A DNA stretch of 64,000 nucleotides from Arthrobacter pascens. GTDB taxonomy: Bacteria; Actinomycetota; Actinomycetes; Actinomycetales; Micrococcaceae. The first letter of the stretch is position 1. Each line of letters begins with the position of its first letter. The notes below the pieces were generated by a model, which made no database searches, was not told where the DNA came from, and saw nothing but the letters and a program-made list of their open reading frames with translations. Positions 1 through 7,748 of this stretch are shown here, piece after piece. Made by a program: the position numbers and the translations under genes. The stretch is from assembly GCF_017052465.1 (NCBI RefSeq), contig NZ_JAFHKT010000126.1, positions 42,461 through 106,460 on the forward strand, given 5' to 3'.

Positions 1-705
1 CCGCAGAACTACGACATCCCGGACTCCGTCATCGGCTTCCTGTCCGGCGAGCTCGGCGATCCTCCCGGAGGCTGGCCGGAACCGTTCCGCACCAAGGCAC
101 TGCAGGGGCGGAGCATCAAGGTCCGCGACGCGGACCTCAGCGCAGAAGACAGCGCAGCGCTGAAGGGTGACTCCAAGACCCGTCAGCAGACGCTGAACCG
201 TCTGCTCTTCGCCGGCCCCACCAAGGACTACCTGAAGAGCGTGGAAACCTACGGCAACGTTTCCGTCCTGGACACGCGCGACTACCTTTACGGTCTGCAG
301 CGCGGCCAGGAGCACGTGATCCAGCTTGAGAAGGGTGTCCGCCTCATCGCCTCGCTGGAGGCGGTCTCGGAGCCGGATGAGAAGGGCATGCGCTCCGTCA
401 TGTGCACGCTCAACGGCCAGTCCCGTCCGGTGCTGGTGCGGGACAAGTCCGTGGTCAGCAACGTGAAGGCCGCCGAGAAGGCCGATCCTGCCCAGCCGGG
501 TCAGGTGGCTGCGCCGTTCGCCGGGGCCGTGACCGTGACGGTCAAGGCGGGCGACACCGTCAAGGCCGGCGACACCGTCGCCACCATCGAGGCCATGAAG
601 ATGGAGGCGTCCATCACGACGCCGGTGGGCGGCAACGTGACGCGGCTCGCCATTTCCTCTGTGGAACAGGTTCAGGGCGGAGACCTGCTGCTCGTTGTTG
701 AATAG
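1..705 (+). CDS. pyc: Pyruvate carboxylase, C-terminal part (5' end outside window)
   Basis: The frame is open from base 1, so only the last 234 residues are visible. They comprise the end of the carboxyltransferase/allosteric region and a complete C-terminal biotinyl (BCCP-like) domain. The biotin attachment motif EAMKMEA is present, with the biotinylated lysine codon at 598-600, 35 residues from the end, the usual place. The family carboxylates pyruvate to oxaloacetate with ATP and bicarbonate, a cytoplasmic anaplerotic reaction. A single-chain pyruvate carboxylase is favoured over an acyl-CoA carboxylase alpha chain because the residues before the biotinyl domain resemble the PC tetramerisation region (PxNYDIPDSVIGFLSGELG). 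A strong hairpin follows at 770-807. Only the N-terminal domains lie outside the window. Confidence 0.93.
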   Translation, partial: PQNYDIPDSVIGFLSGELGDPPGGWPEPFRTKALQGRSIKVRDADLSAEDSAALKGDSKTRQQTLNRLLFAGPTKDYLKSVETYGNVSVLDTRDYLYGLQRGQEHVIQLEKGVRLIASLEAVSEPDEKGMRSVMCTLNGQSRPVLVRDKSVVSNVKAAEKADPAQPGQVAAPFAGAVTVTVKAGDTVKAGDTVATIEAMKMEASITTPVGGNVTRLAISSVEQVQGGDLLLVVE

Positions 706-769
706 CGGCCGGCTTAGTAACCGGTTGAGGAAGCGCCGGGGCCTTGCCGGTAGGCTGGGAATCTGAATG

Positions 770-807
770 AAGGCTGTGGGGGCGGCGGATGCCGCCCCCA
801 CAGCCTT
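770..807 (+). terminator. Terminator hairpin after pyc
   Basis: A perfect 17-bp inverted repeat (770-786 and 791-807) with a GGAT loop lies 65 nt after the pyc stop. It has almost no U-tract. It also lies inside the longer possible reading frame of the next gene, which argues that that gene starts downstream, at 843. Confidence 0.75.
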
Positions 808-842
808 TGGATGATGAACACGAACACACTGAGCGGGAGCCC

Positions 843-2213
843 ATGACGCAGACGAACACGCCCAAGCCCGCGCCGCGGCCCGCCCGGGGCGCCGGCGCTG
901 AAGAGCCCACCCCGGAGAAGGCTGCTGCAGCGTCCCCGCTGCAGGATGCCGCGCCCGCCGCCGCTGTTTCCCAGGACACCGCTGTTTCTCAAGACACCGC
1001 TGTTTCCCAGGACACCGCGCCCGTGGACGCCGTGCCGCCCGCAGCGCCCCCGGGCGACATCAGCGTCGTGACAGTCTCCGACGCGCAGGACCGGACATCG
1101 GCCGGCTCTCTGTCCGCTGTCAGCACCATGACGATTCCGGTTCGTCCAGCCTCCCTGCCGACGGTGACGGCGGGACCCGCCGCCACCGTACCGGAGGAGC
1201 CAGAGGGCAGCCCGGCCGAGGACGAGAACCAGGCAGATCCCGAGGCGCAGCATCACCTCAGCGAACGCCGTGAACGCGCGGAAGGGCCCGAGCCCGCTGC
1301 TGCCCTGACAGCGGATCGCCTGTTGAACAAGGCTGCCGCCGCACCCGTTGCCGGCTGGCGGCGTTGGCTGCACCAGGCCACGTTCGGCTTCGTGAACCTG
1401 GGAGATCCGGACAGTGTCAGGATCCAGCGCGCTTTGGAGCACCGGATTGCCACGCGCCTGGGGGAGCGCACCCGCTATGTCCCGGTGCTTTCACGCAAGG
1501 GCGGAGTGGGAAAGACCACCGTCACCACCCTCCTGGGGATGGTGCTGGCCGACCTGCGCGAAGACCGCGTGATCGCCATGGACGCCAACCCCGACCGCGG
1601 AACACTGTCAGACCGTTCTCCCGGCCGGGCGGATTTTACGGCCCGCCAGCTGGTCAAGGACAGGTTCACGGTCAACTCCTTCGCGCAGTTGTCCAACTAC
1701 ACGGCGCGGGACGGTTCACGGCTGGATGTTTTGGCTTCCGATACCGACCCCATGGTGGCCCATGCCTTCGACGACGCCGACTACCGGGCAGTCACAGATA
1801 TCCTTGGTCGCTACTACTCGATCGTGCTGACGGACTCGGGAACGGGCATGGTTCACTCCGTCATGAAAGGCACCCTCGAGAAGGCCGATGCCGTTGTCCT
1901 CGTGTCCGGCGGCAGTGTCGATGAGGCCCGGCTCGCCTCCGAAACACTTTCCTGGCTGGAAGCGCACGGGCGCCAGGACCTGGTGGCCAAGGCAACCGTC
2001 GTCATCAACATGGCTGCCGGCGACCGCACGCTGGTGAACATTGACGAAATCGAGCAGCACTTCCTGTCCCGGGTCAAGAACGTGGTGCGGATTCCCCACG
2101 ACCGGCACCTGGCCGAGGGATCCCGCATCCAGCTGAGCCAACTCAAGCCCGCCACGCGGCGTGCCGCCGTGGAGCTGGCGGCCTTGGTGATGGAGGAACT
2201 CCAGCAGTCCTGA
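843..2213 (+). CDS. Orphan ParA/MinD-family ATPase with disordered N-terminus (EspI-like)
   Basis: The product has 456 residues. The first ~190 are rich in Ala, Pro, Glu and Ser and look disordered, with three copies of AVSQDT near residues 41-58. The C-terminal ~240 residues form a ParA/MinD-type P-loop domain with the deviant Walker A KGGVGKTT at about 219-226, then AMDANPDRGTLSDR and VLTDSGTG. The order of motifs, including PHDRHLAEG near the C-terminus, resembles actinobacterial EspI (ESX-associated) more than chromosome-partitioning ParA. No parB or ESX gene is visible nearby. Start 843 (ATG) is preferred over an in-frame ATG at 789 because a GGGAG site precedes it and 789 lies inside the pyc terminator hairpin. 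Partner and role are unknown. Confidence 0.8.
   Translation: MTQTNTPKPAPRPARGAGAEEPTPEKAAAASPLQDAAPAAAVSQDTAVSQDTAVSQDTAPVDAVPPAAPPGDISVVTVSDAQDRTSAGSLSAVSTMTIPVRPASLPTVTAGPAATVPEEPEGSPAEDENQADPEAQHHLSERRERAEGPEPAAALTADRLLNKAAAAPVAGWRRWLHQATFGFVNLGDPDSVRIQRALEHRIATRLGERTRYVPVLSRKGGVGKTTVTTLLGMVLADLREDRVIAMDANPDRGTLSDRSPGRADFTARQLVKDRFTVNSFAQLSNYTARDGSRLDVLASDTDPMVAHAFDDADYRAVTDILGRYYSIVLTDSGTGMVHSVMKGTLEKADAVVLVSGGSVDEARLASETLSWLEAHGRQDLVAKATVVINMAAGDRTLVNIDEIEQHFLSRVKNVVRIPHDRHLAEGSRIQLSQLKPATRRAAVELAALVMEELQQS
963..1016 (+). repeat. Three 18-bp tandem repeats (AVSQDT)
   Basis: Three near-identical 18-bp units start at 963, 981 and 999. The middle one differs at two positions (TCTCAAG against TCCCAGG). 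They are in frame and lie in the disordered N-terminal part of the ParA-like ATPase, so the unit count can change without a frameshift. Confidence 0.85.
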
Positions 2214-2245
2214 ATCAGCCCGGAGGGCCGAAGCAGGCGCTAACG

Positions 2246-2279
2246 CAAAAACCCCCGCCGTTTCCGGCGGGGGTTTTGC
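2246..2279. terminator. Bidirectional terminator between ParA-like gene and acyl-CoA ligase
   Basis: The two arms CAAAAACCCCCGCCG and CGGCGGGGGTTTTG form a GC-rich stem with an A-run on one side and a T-run on the other. This suits the convergent genes ending at 2213 (+) and 2301 (-). Confidence 0.9.
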
Positions 2280-2300
2280 ATGTCCTGCAGTCGCTGGCGG

Positions 2301-4121
2301 CTAGGCCCGCGTGGGTTTGGGAGCGGCGTACATCTCCTCGATCACGGTCTCGAAATCCTTGACGACCTGCGCGCGCTTGACCTTCATGGACGGGGTCAGG
2401 TGGCCCGACGCTTCGGTGAAGTCGCTGGGAACGATCCTGAAGGACTTGATCGCCTCGGCCTGCGAGACGGACTGGTTCGCGTGGTTGATCAGCTCCTGCA
2501 CGGCCGACCTGACGGTCTCATTGTCGGCAGCCTCGGCCAGGGTAGTTTCGGCCGGCAGGTTGTGGCGCTGCAGCCACCCGGGGAGGGCTTCCTCGTCGAG
2601 GGTCACCAGCGCACCGATGAAGGGCCGGTTATCGCCCACGACGAGCACCTGCGATACCAGCGCGTCTGCCCGGATCTGGTCCTCCAGCAAGGCCGGAACC
2701 ACGTTCTTGCCCCCTGCAGTCACGATGATTTCCTTCTTCCGGCCTGTGATCGTGAGGAACCCGTCGGCGTCGAGCTGGCCGATGTCGCCGGTGCGGAACC
2801 ATCCGTCGGCGAAAGCCTCAGCCGCCAGGTCATCGCGCTTGTAGTAACCCCGCATGACGCAGGCGCCCTTGGTGAGGATCTCGCCGTCGTCGGCAATCTT
2901 CACGGTGTTTCCGGGCAGCGGGGCGCCGACGGTGCCGATCTTGATGCGTTCGGGAGTGTTGACGCTGACCGGGGCCGTAGTCTCCGTCAGGCCGTAACCC
3001 TCCAGGATTTGCAGTCCAATGCCCTGGAAGAAGTGGCCCAGCCGCTCACCCAGTGGACCGCCGCCGGAGACTGCGTGCGCCACGTGACCGCCCATGGCGG
3101 CCCGCAGCTTTCCGTAAACGAGCTTGTCGAAAATGGCGTGCCGGACTTTGAGCCCCAGCCCGATCTTGCCGTCCTGCCGGGCCCGGGAGTAGGCAATGGC
3201 CGTGTCCGCTGCCTTGTGGAAGATCGCGCCCTTGCCGCCGTCCTCCGCCTTGGTGAGCGCCGAGTTGTACACCTTCTCGAATACGCGCGGCACGGCAAGG
3301 AGGAAGGTGGGCTTGTAGCTCTGCAGATCCGGCAGGAGGTGCTTGATGTCCGGCGTGTGGGCCACGGTGGCGCCTGCCGCCACCGCCAGGACAGAGATGA
3401 ACCGCGCGAAGACGTGCGCCAGCGGGAGGAACATTATGGTCCGGGCCTGCTCGTTGACGATCTGGCGCAGCGAGGTCGCGAGAGCGTTCTCCGACAATTC
3501 CACGAAGTTACCGTGGGTCAGTTCGCAGCCCTTGGGGCGTCCCGTGGTTCCCGAGGTGTAGATGATGGTGGCTGTGTCGTTGAGCTTGGCGGCATTCCGG
3601 CGAGCCTCGAGGTCGGCGTCGCTGATGTCCCGTCCGGCGTCCCGGAGGGCCTCGAGGCCGCCGCCTTCGAGCTGCCAGACATGGGTGAGGGCGGTGAGTC
3701 CCTCGGAGGTGGCCGCCTGCCTGATGACGTTCTCGTGGTGGCCGGTCTCGCCGAAGGCGGCCACGGCGCCCGAGTCGCCAAGGTTCCAGGCAACCTGGGA
3801 AGGGGAAGACGTCTCGTAGATGGGAACGGACACGCCGCCGGCGAACCAGACGGCGAAGTCGACCAGCGCCCACTCATAGCGCGTCCGGGACATGATTCCC
3901 ACCCGGTCCCCGGCTTGCACCCCGCTGGCAATGAGTCCTTTGGCGAGGGCGGAGACGTCGGCCAGGAAGTCAGTGGCAACAATGTCCTGCCACTGGCCGG
4001 CGTCATCCAGCCGGGAAAACAGCGCCGGATTCGACGCCTTTGCCGCCTGGCGCACCAGGAGGTCCGTGATGTTGGTGTCCCGGGGGACGTTGACCAGGGG
4101 CGGAACACTGAATTCGCGCAC
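2301..4121 (-). CDS. Long-chain fatty-acid--CoA ligase (FadD15-like)
   Basis: This 606-residue AMP-forming acyl-CoA synthetase activates long-chain fatty acids to acyl-CoA through an acyl-adenylate. The family hallmarks are in order: P-loop TIIYTSGTTGRPKG at 185-198, GYGLTETT at 375-382, GWFRTGDIG at 440-448 and GRKKE at 460-464. Length and the N-terminal PRDTNITDLL region match the FadD15/FAA1 type. A GGAG site precedes the ATG at 4121. It is transcribed alone, convergent with the ParA-like gene. Its promoter region carries two dyads (4152-4165 and 4200-4217) that could bind a repressor. The exact chain-length preference cannot be read from sequence. Confidence 0.92.
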   Translation of the reverse strand: MREFSVPPLVNVPRDTNITDLLVRQAAKASNPALFSRLDDAGQWQDIVATDFLADVSALAKGLIASGVQAGDRVGIMSRTRYEWALVDFAVWFAGGVSVPIYETSSPSQVAWNLGDSGAVAAFGETGHHENVIRQAATSEGLTALTHVWQLEGGGLEALRDAGRDISDADLEARRNAAKLNDTATIIYTSGTTGRPKGCELTHGNFVELSENALATSLRQIVNEQARTIMFLPLAHVFARFISVLAVAAGATVAHTPDIKHLLPDLQSYKPTFLLAVPRVFEKVYNSALTKAEDGGKGAIFHKAADTAIAYSRARQDGKIGLGLKVRHAIFDKLVYGKLRAAMGGHVAHAVSGGGPLGERLGHFFQGIGLQILEGYGLTETTAPVSVNTPERIKIGTVGAPLPGNTVKIADDGEILTKGACVMRGYYKRDDLAAEAFADGWFRTGDIGQLDADGFLTITGRKKEIIVTAGGKNVVPALLEDQIRADALVSQVLVVGDNRPFIGALVTLDEEALPGWLQRHNLPAETTLAEAADNETVRSAVQELINHANQSVSQAEAIKSFRIVPSDFTEASGHLTPSMKVKRAQVVKDFETVIEEMYAAPKPTRA

Positions 4122-4151
4122 GATAGCTCCTCTGTAGCCGTAGGCCGCTGC

Positions 4152-4165
4152 GGTTAGTCCTAACC
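4152..4165. promoter_or_regulatory. Dyad GGTTAG-TC-CTAACC in acyl-CoA ligase promoter
   Basis: A perfect 6+2+6 palindrome lies about 30 bp upstream of the ligase ATG and overlaps its likely -10 region. It resembles an IdeR/DtxR half-site core, but the spacer is one base too long, so the binding protein is unknown. Confidence 0.4.
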
Positions 4166-4199
4166 TTAGTACCCGACGATCAAGGGCCAGGTGCCATTT

Positions 4200-4217
4200 A
4201 GTTACTCGCCGGTAACT
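4200..4217. promoter_or_regulatory. Dyad AGTTAC-N6-GTAACT between acyl-CoA ligase and glucokinase
   Basis: An 18-bp perfect palindrome (6-bp arms around TCGCCG) lies in the divergent region, about 80 bp from each start. Its size and shape are typical of a TetR-family operator. This is inference; no regulator gene is adjacent. Confidence 0.4.
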
Positions 4218-4279
4218 TTACGGCAATGCGGAGGTCGCGCCAAGGGGCGATGTGCAGGCTTTGGCGCGGGTCAGGCACC

Positions 4280-4285
4280 TAGAAT
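4280..4285 (+). promoter_or_regulatory. -10 box TAGAAT of glucokinase gene
   Basis: TAGAAT lies 8 nt before the ATG at 4294, so the mRNA would have at most one or two leader bases. This is the actinobacterial leaderless or near-leaderless arrangement. Confidence 0.5.
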
Positions 4286-4293
4286 GGGGAATT

Positions 4294-5397
4294 ATGCAGC
4301 CTTCCCCACGGAGTGAACAGTCCGGACCGTCCAGCACCGCCCGCCAGTCGAGGACCCGGGCGTGGCGGCGGGGTTCGGTCGGCAAGCAGGGCGGCAGCGC
4401 ACCTCACCGGACGCTCCGGCAGCACCTTCGTCCCGCAGCCACCGGTCTAGCCATAGGCATCGATATTGGTGGCACCAAGGTTGCGGCCGGCGTGGTTGAC
4501 GCTGAGGGGCGGATTCTCAACGAAGCCAGGCGGTCCACTCCCGGAAGCGACCCCCGTGCCGTCGAGCGGGTGATCGTTGAACTGGTCGAGGAGTTGAGCC
4601 GTGGGGCCCGGATCAGGTCGGTCGGCATAGGCGCCGCCGGCTGGATGGATCTCGACGGCGGCACCGTTTTGTTCAGCCCCCACCTGGCATGGCGCAACGA
4701 GCCCCTCAGGGACAACCTGCAGCGGCTGCTTCGCCGCCCGGTCATGCTGGTTAACGATGCCGACGCCGCCGCCTGGGCTGAGTGGCGTTTTGGCGCAGGA
4801 CGGGGACAGGACCGCCTGGTGTGCATCACCCTCGGGACGGGGATCGGCGGGGCCATGGTGATGGACGGGCGCGTCGAGCGGGGCCGCTTTGGTGTCGCCG
4901 GCGAATTCGGCCACCAGATCATCATGCCCGGCGGCCACCGCTGTGAGTGCGGCAACCGCGGCTGCTGGGAACAGTACGCGTCGGGCAACGCCCTCGGCCG
5001 GGAGGCCCGTGAGCTGGCCCTGGCCAACTCGCCGGTGGCGCAGGAGCTCCTCAAAGCCGTTGACGGCCAGGCTGACCGCATCACGGGAGCCACCGTGACG
5101 GAACTGGCTATCTCCGGAGACGCAGCCTCCAAGGAGCTCCTGGAGGACGTGGGTGATTGGTTGGGGCTGGGCCTGGCCAACCTTGCCGCGGCCCTGGACC
5201 CCGGCAAGTTCGTGATTGGCGGCGGGCTCTGCGCCGCGGGAGAGCTGCTCGTGGCGCCGGCACGGAAGGCCTTTGCCCGGAACCTCACCGGCCGGGGGTT
5301 CCGGCCCGCCGCCGAAATCGCCCTGGCAGACCTCGGGCCTAACGCCGGCCTCATCGGCGCGGCGGACCTGTCACGGGTCAGCAGCCGCACACATTGA
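4294..5397 (+). CDS. glk: ROK-family glucokinase
   Basis: The product has 367 residues. After a basic ~50-residue N-terminal extension comes the sugar-kinase phosphate-binding motif GIDIGGTK (55-62). Further on are the catalytic region with NDADAAAWAE, the ATP-binding LGTGIGGA, and the ROK zinc signature CECGNRGCWEQYASG. The family phosphorylates glucose (or N-acetyl sugars) with ATP in the cytoplasm. The ECGNRGC pattern fits glucokinase rather than NagC-type regulators, and there is no N-terminal helix-turn-helix. ATG 4294 is preferred over an upstream GTG/ATG because a -10 box lies just before it. No good start codon exists close to the domain, so the extension seems real. Confidence 0.87.
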   Translation: MQPSPRSEQSGPSSTARQSRTRAWRRGSVGKQGGSAPHRTLRQHLRPAATGLAIGIDIGGTKVAAGVVDAEGRILNEARRSTPGSDPRAVERVIVELVEELSRGARIRSVGIGAAGWMDLDGGTVLFSPHLAWRNEPLRDNLQRLLRRPVMLVNDADAAAWAEWRFGAGRGQDRLVCITLGTGIGGAMVMDGRVERGRFGVAGEFGHQIIMPGGHRCECGNRGCWEQYASGNALGREARELALANSPVAQELLKAVDGQADRITGATVTELAISGDAASKELLEDVGDWLGLGLANLAAALDPGKFVIGGGLCAAGELLVAPARKAFARNLTGRGFRPAAEIALADLGPNAGLIGAADLSRVSSRTH

Positions 5398-5413
5398 AAC
5401 TGAACCGGACCGC

Positions 5414-6049
5414 CTAGACGCGGGCGCCGTCGTCGTTCTCGTCCTTCTCCTGGGGCAGCTTCATGATCAGGTACACCACCGCTCCCACGAAGATGACCAC
5501 CATGCCGAGGATTGCCAGCAGCGGCGCCGACCGCCAGAACATCGACGCCAGCACCAGTGCCACGGGGGCGCCTACCGCGCCCAGCCAGGCCAGCATGGTC
5601 AGGGGGTCGACGCCGGACAGGCTGGGTGGATCCTCGGGCACAAACGCGTCGTCCTCGTCTTCCACGCCATAGTCGCGCGGCCCCTCCGGCGCGGCTGATT
5701 CCTCGGACCCGGCGTCTTCTGCGGCGCGCTGCCGGGCTGCTGCCTGCTCCCGTTCCGCGGCTGACAGCTCGATGGGTGCGCCCGCGTTGGGAGCCAGCCC
5801 CAGCGGATCAAAGTCACTGAATCGCTTGGCCGGACCCGCAGGGCCGGCCCCGGACGCCGCGTTGTCTGGTGCAGGAGGATTCGCGGTTCCGGCGTGGGGG
5901 TCGGTCCGGCCGTCAGGTCCGCCAAGGCCGGCGCGGTCGTCGGCGTCGAGGCCGGTGGTGCCCCCTTCGAGCCTGGCCACCAGGTCAAGCCAGACGGCGT
6001 CGTCCTGGTTGGCGCTGGGGTCGGACGAATTTGAATCGGGCCTATTCAT
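5414..6049 (-). CDS. Hypothetical membrane protein, acidic N-terminus and two C-terminal TM helices
   Basis: The product has 211 residues and no family that I recognise. The first ~145 residues are rich in Asp, Ala, Gly and Pro and probably disordered. Two hydrophobic segments follow (MLAWLGAVGAPVALVLASM and PLLAILGMVVIFVGAVVYLI), then a short charged tail (QEKDEN). The ATG at 6049 overlaps the end of the upstream hydrolase gene by 8 nt, so the two are probably translationally coupled. A longer frame from 6118 is possible but would overlap the hydrolase far more. It lies convergent to glk with only 16 nt between the stops. Confidence 0.75.
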   Translation of the reverse strand: MNRPDSNSSDPSANQDDAVWLDLVARLEGGTTGLDADDRAGLGGPDGRTDPHAGTANPPAPDNAASGAGPAGPAKRFSDFDPLGLAPNAGAPIELSAAEREQAAARQRAAEDAGSEESAAPEGPRDYGVEDEDDAFVPEDPPSLSGVDPLTMLAWLGAVGAPVALVLASMFWRSAPLLAILGMVVIFVGAVVYLIMKLPQEKDENDDGARV

Positions 6050-6854
6050 GGGGATCGCCCTTCTGGCTGGCTGTCGCGGACTGGTCGGGACCTGGGCGGG
6101 TTTCCGCAAGGATGTCACGGATGAAGTCCACGGAGCCGCTGAAGATTTGCCCGGCGTCGTTATCGAGGGTGGCTACATGATAGCTGTTCTCCAGCATGGT
6201 CAGCTGCAGCGGTGCCTGGGTCAGGCCGCGGCGGAGCGCCGTGATGCTCGAGTCGGAAACGACGTGGTCCACGGTTGAGCGGAAAACGCGTACGGGAGCG
6301 GTCACCCGCGGCAGCAGCAGCCGGGTGGACTTGAAAAGCTTGTTCAACTCGTGAGCGGCCGCCACCGGTGTCCGGTCATAGGCGCCTTCGTTAACGTCCG
6401 GCTTCAGGATGTCGTTGCCGATGGCCGGCGTGCTCTTGAGCACGAGTTTGAGGATGCCGGCCAATGGCGCGCGGGGATCGTCGATGACCAGCGCGGGGTT
6501 GACCAGGATGGTACCGGCCACTGGCCTGGTGGCGGCGATGCGCAAGGCCAGGGCGCCGCCCATGGAGATGCCGGCCGAGAAAACCGCGTCACACTCCGCT
6601 TCGAGTTCCAGATATGCCGCGTCCATGGCGTCGTGCCAGTCTGTCCAGCGGCTGCGGGCAAGGTCCTGCCATGAGGTTCCGTGGCCCGGAAGAAGCGGCA
6701 TACGGACTGCGAAGCCTGCGGCGGCAAGTTCCATGGCCCAGGCCCGTACGGCGTGCGGACTCCCGGTGAATCCGTGTGCCAGGGCGACCCCCACCCTCGG
6801 CCCCTCGCCGGAGAAGGCGCTGCTGAAGGGACTGTGGTCCGGAAGTGTGCTCAT
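6042..6854 (-). CDS. Alpha/beta hydrolase (carboxylesterase / monoacylglycerol lipase type)
   Basis: This 270-residue serine hydrolase has the oxyanion segment LAHGFTGSP near residue 30, PGHGTSWQDL, and the nucleophile elbow GISMGG. An acid residue lies in STVDHVV and the catalytic histidine in SYHVATLD. The pattern matches the carboxylesterase/monoglyceride lipase group, which cleaves short- to medium-chain esters. It has no signal peptide and is probably cytoplasmic. Its start overlaps the stop of a clear paralogue upstream by 4 nt, so the pair is a tandem duplication in one operon with the membrane protein downstream. The natural substrate is unknown. Confidence 0.87.
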   Translation of the reverse strand: MSTLPDHSPFSSAFSGEGPRVGVALAHGFTGSPHAVRAWAMELAAAGFAVRMPLLPGHGTSWQDLARSRWTDWHDAMDAAYLELEAECDAVFSAGISMGGALALRIAATRPVAGTILVNPALVIDDPRAPLAGILKLVLKSTPAIGNDILKPDVNEGAYDRTPVAAAHELNKLFKSTRLLLPRVTAPVRVFRSTVDHVVSDSSITALRRGLTQAPLQLTMLENSYHVATLDNDAGQIFSGSVDFIRDILAETRPGPDQSATASQKGDPHE

Positions 6855-7639
6855 TGCTTCTCCGTCGATACATTGCTGCGTGCATGCACCTGGAAGAACC
6901 CCTCGGACGCTTCGAAAATTTCCTGGGCGTCGGCGTCCAGAGTGGCAACGTGGCCGCTGCGTTCGAGTGGCACGACCTCAAGGCTCGCGGAGCCCAGGCG
7001 CTTCCGGATCATGGCCAGGGATGTGGGCGGCACAACGGCGTCGTTCCGCGACTTGAAGACCAGCACCGGTGCCGTGACGCGGGGGAGTCCGCGGGCCGCG
7101 GCGGCGAAGAGTCTTTTCAGCTGATGGACTGCGGCAAGCGGCGTGCGGGAATAGTCGCCGTCTTCGGTGGGGGACGCCGTCGGATTTTCTTCCTCGATGG
7201 GGACCGTGGTCCGCTGGAAGTACTTGAGCAGTCCGATGACGCGCACGCGCCGGTCGTAGAAGCTCAGCGCGGGGTTGACGACGGCCACGCCCGCCACCTG
7301 CCGGCGGGAGGCCGTCAGGAGGGCAATGGCGCCGCCCATGGACAGTCCGGCCACGTAGCAGGCATCGGTTCTGGCAGCGAGCTCCTCATACGCACTGTCG
7401 AAAGCGCGGTGCCAGTCCGTCCATCCGCGGCGTGCCAGGTCCTGCCAGTCGGTTCCGTGGCCGGGCAGGAGGGGCACCGAGACTGCGAAGCCGCGCTCCG
7501 CCAGATATTGGGCCCACGGAAGGATGCTCAGCGGGCTGCCGGTGAAGCCATGGCAGATGGCGATTCCGATGCGCGCATTGGGCCCGTGGCCCGGGTAGCT
7601 GAAAGCGGCGGGCCTGGTCCGGTCGCTGCTTTCTGTCAT
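6851..7639 (-). CDS. Alpha/beta hydrolase, paralogue of the next gene
   Basis: The product has 262 residues. It shares with its neighbour the segments ICHGFTGSPLSI, PLLPGHGTDWQDLARRGWTDWH, nucleophile elbow GLSMGG, VVNPALSFYD, acid SRNDAVV and histidine SGHVATLD. The complete triad implies an active esterase or lipase. It is first in the operon; the stop overlaps the next start by 4 nt (ATGA). Divergence between the copies is concentrated in the lid region (around EEENPTASPTEDGD here), which suggests different substrates. The start at 7639 is ATG. Confidence 0.87.
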   Translation of the reverse strand: MTESSDRTRPAAFSYPGHGPNARIGIAICHGFTGSPLSILPWAQYLAERGFAVSVPLLPGHGTDWQDLARRGWTDWHRAFDSAYEELAARTDACYVAGLSMGGAIALLTASRRQVAGVAVVNPALSFYDRRVRVIGLLKYFQRTTVPIEEENPTASPTEDGDYSRTPLAAVHQLKRLFAAAARGLPRVTAPVLVFKSRNDAVVPPTSLAMIRKRLGSASLEVVPLERSGHVATLDADAQEIFEASEGFFQVHARSNVSTEKQ

Positions 7640-7674
7640 GAGTCCATCGTGTCACTGTTCCGTGCAAATCTCAC

Positions 7675-7685
7675 TAGAGTAGGGT
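7675..7685 (+). promoter_or_regulatory. Candidate -10 boxes (TAGAGT / TAGGGT) for the acyltransferase
   Basis: Two overlapping actinobacterial-like -10 hexamers sit between the divergent hydrolase and acyltransferase genes, about 65 nt upstream of the preferred GTG start. No convincing -35 is visible. Confidence 0.35.
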
Positions 7686-7748
7686 TGCATTGCAGTGCCG
7701 GCAGGCCCTTGGGAGTGCCGGCCAATTGCCTTCGGAGGGGTTGGACGC

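Noticed and set aside
789..842. N-terminal extension of the ParA-like ATPase to ATG 789
   Set aside because: The extension lies in the right arm of the pyc terminator hairpin and lacks a ribosome site; ATG 843 has one.
2280..4157. 625-residue open frame on the plus strand opposite the acyl-CoA ligase
   Set aside because: Antisense shadow caused by high GC3. The minus strand encodes a full-length AMP-forming ligase with all motifs; the plus translation has no recognisable domain.
4149..4168. IdeR/DtxR iron box upstream of the acyl-CoA ligase
   Set aside because: GGTTAG and CTAACC match the core, but the centre has two bases instead of one and the outer left half does not fit.
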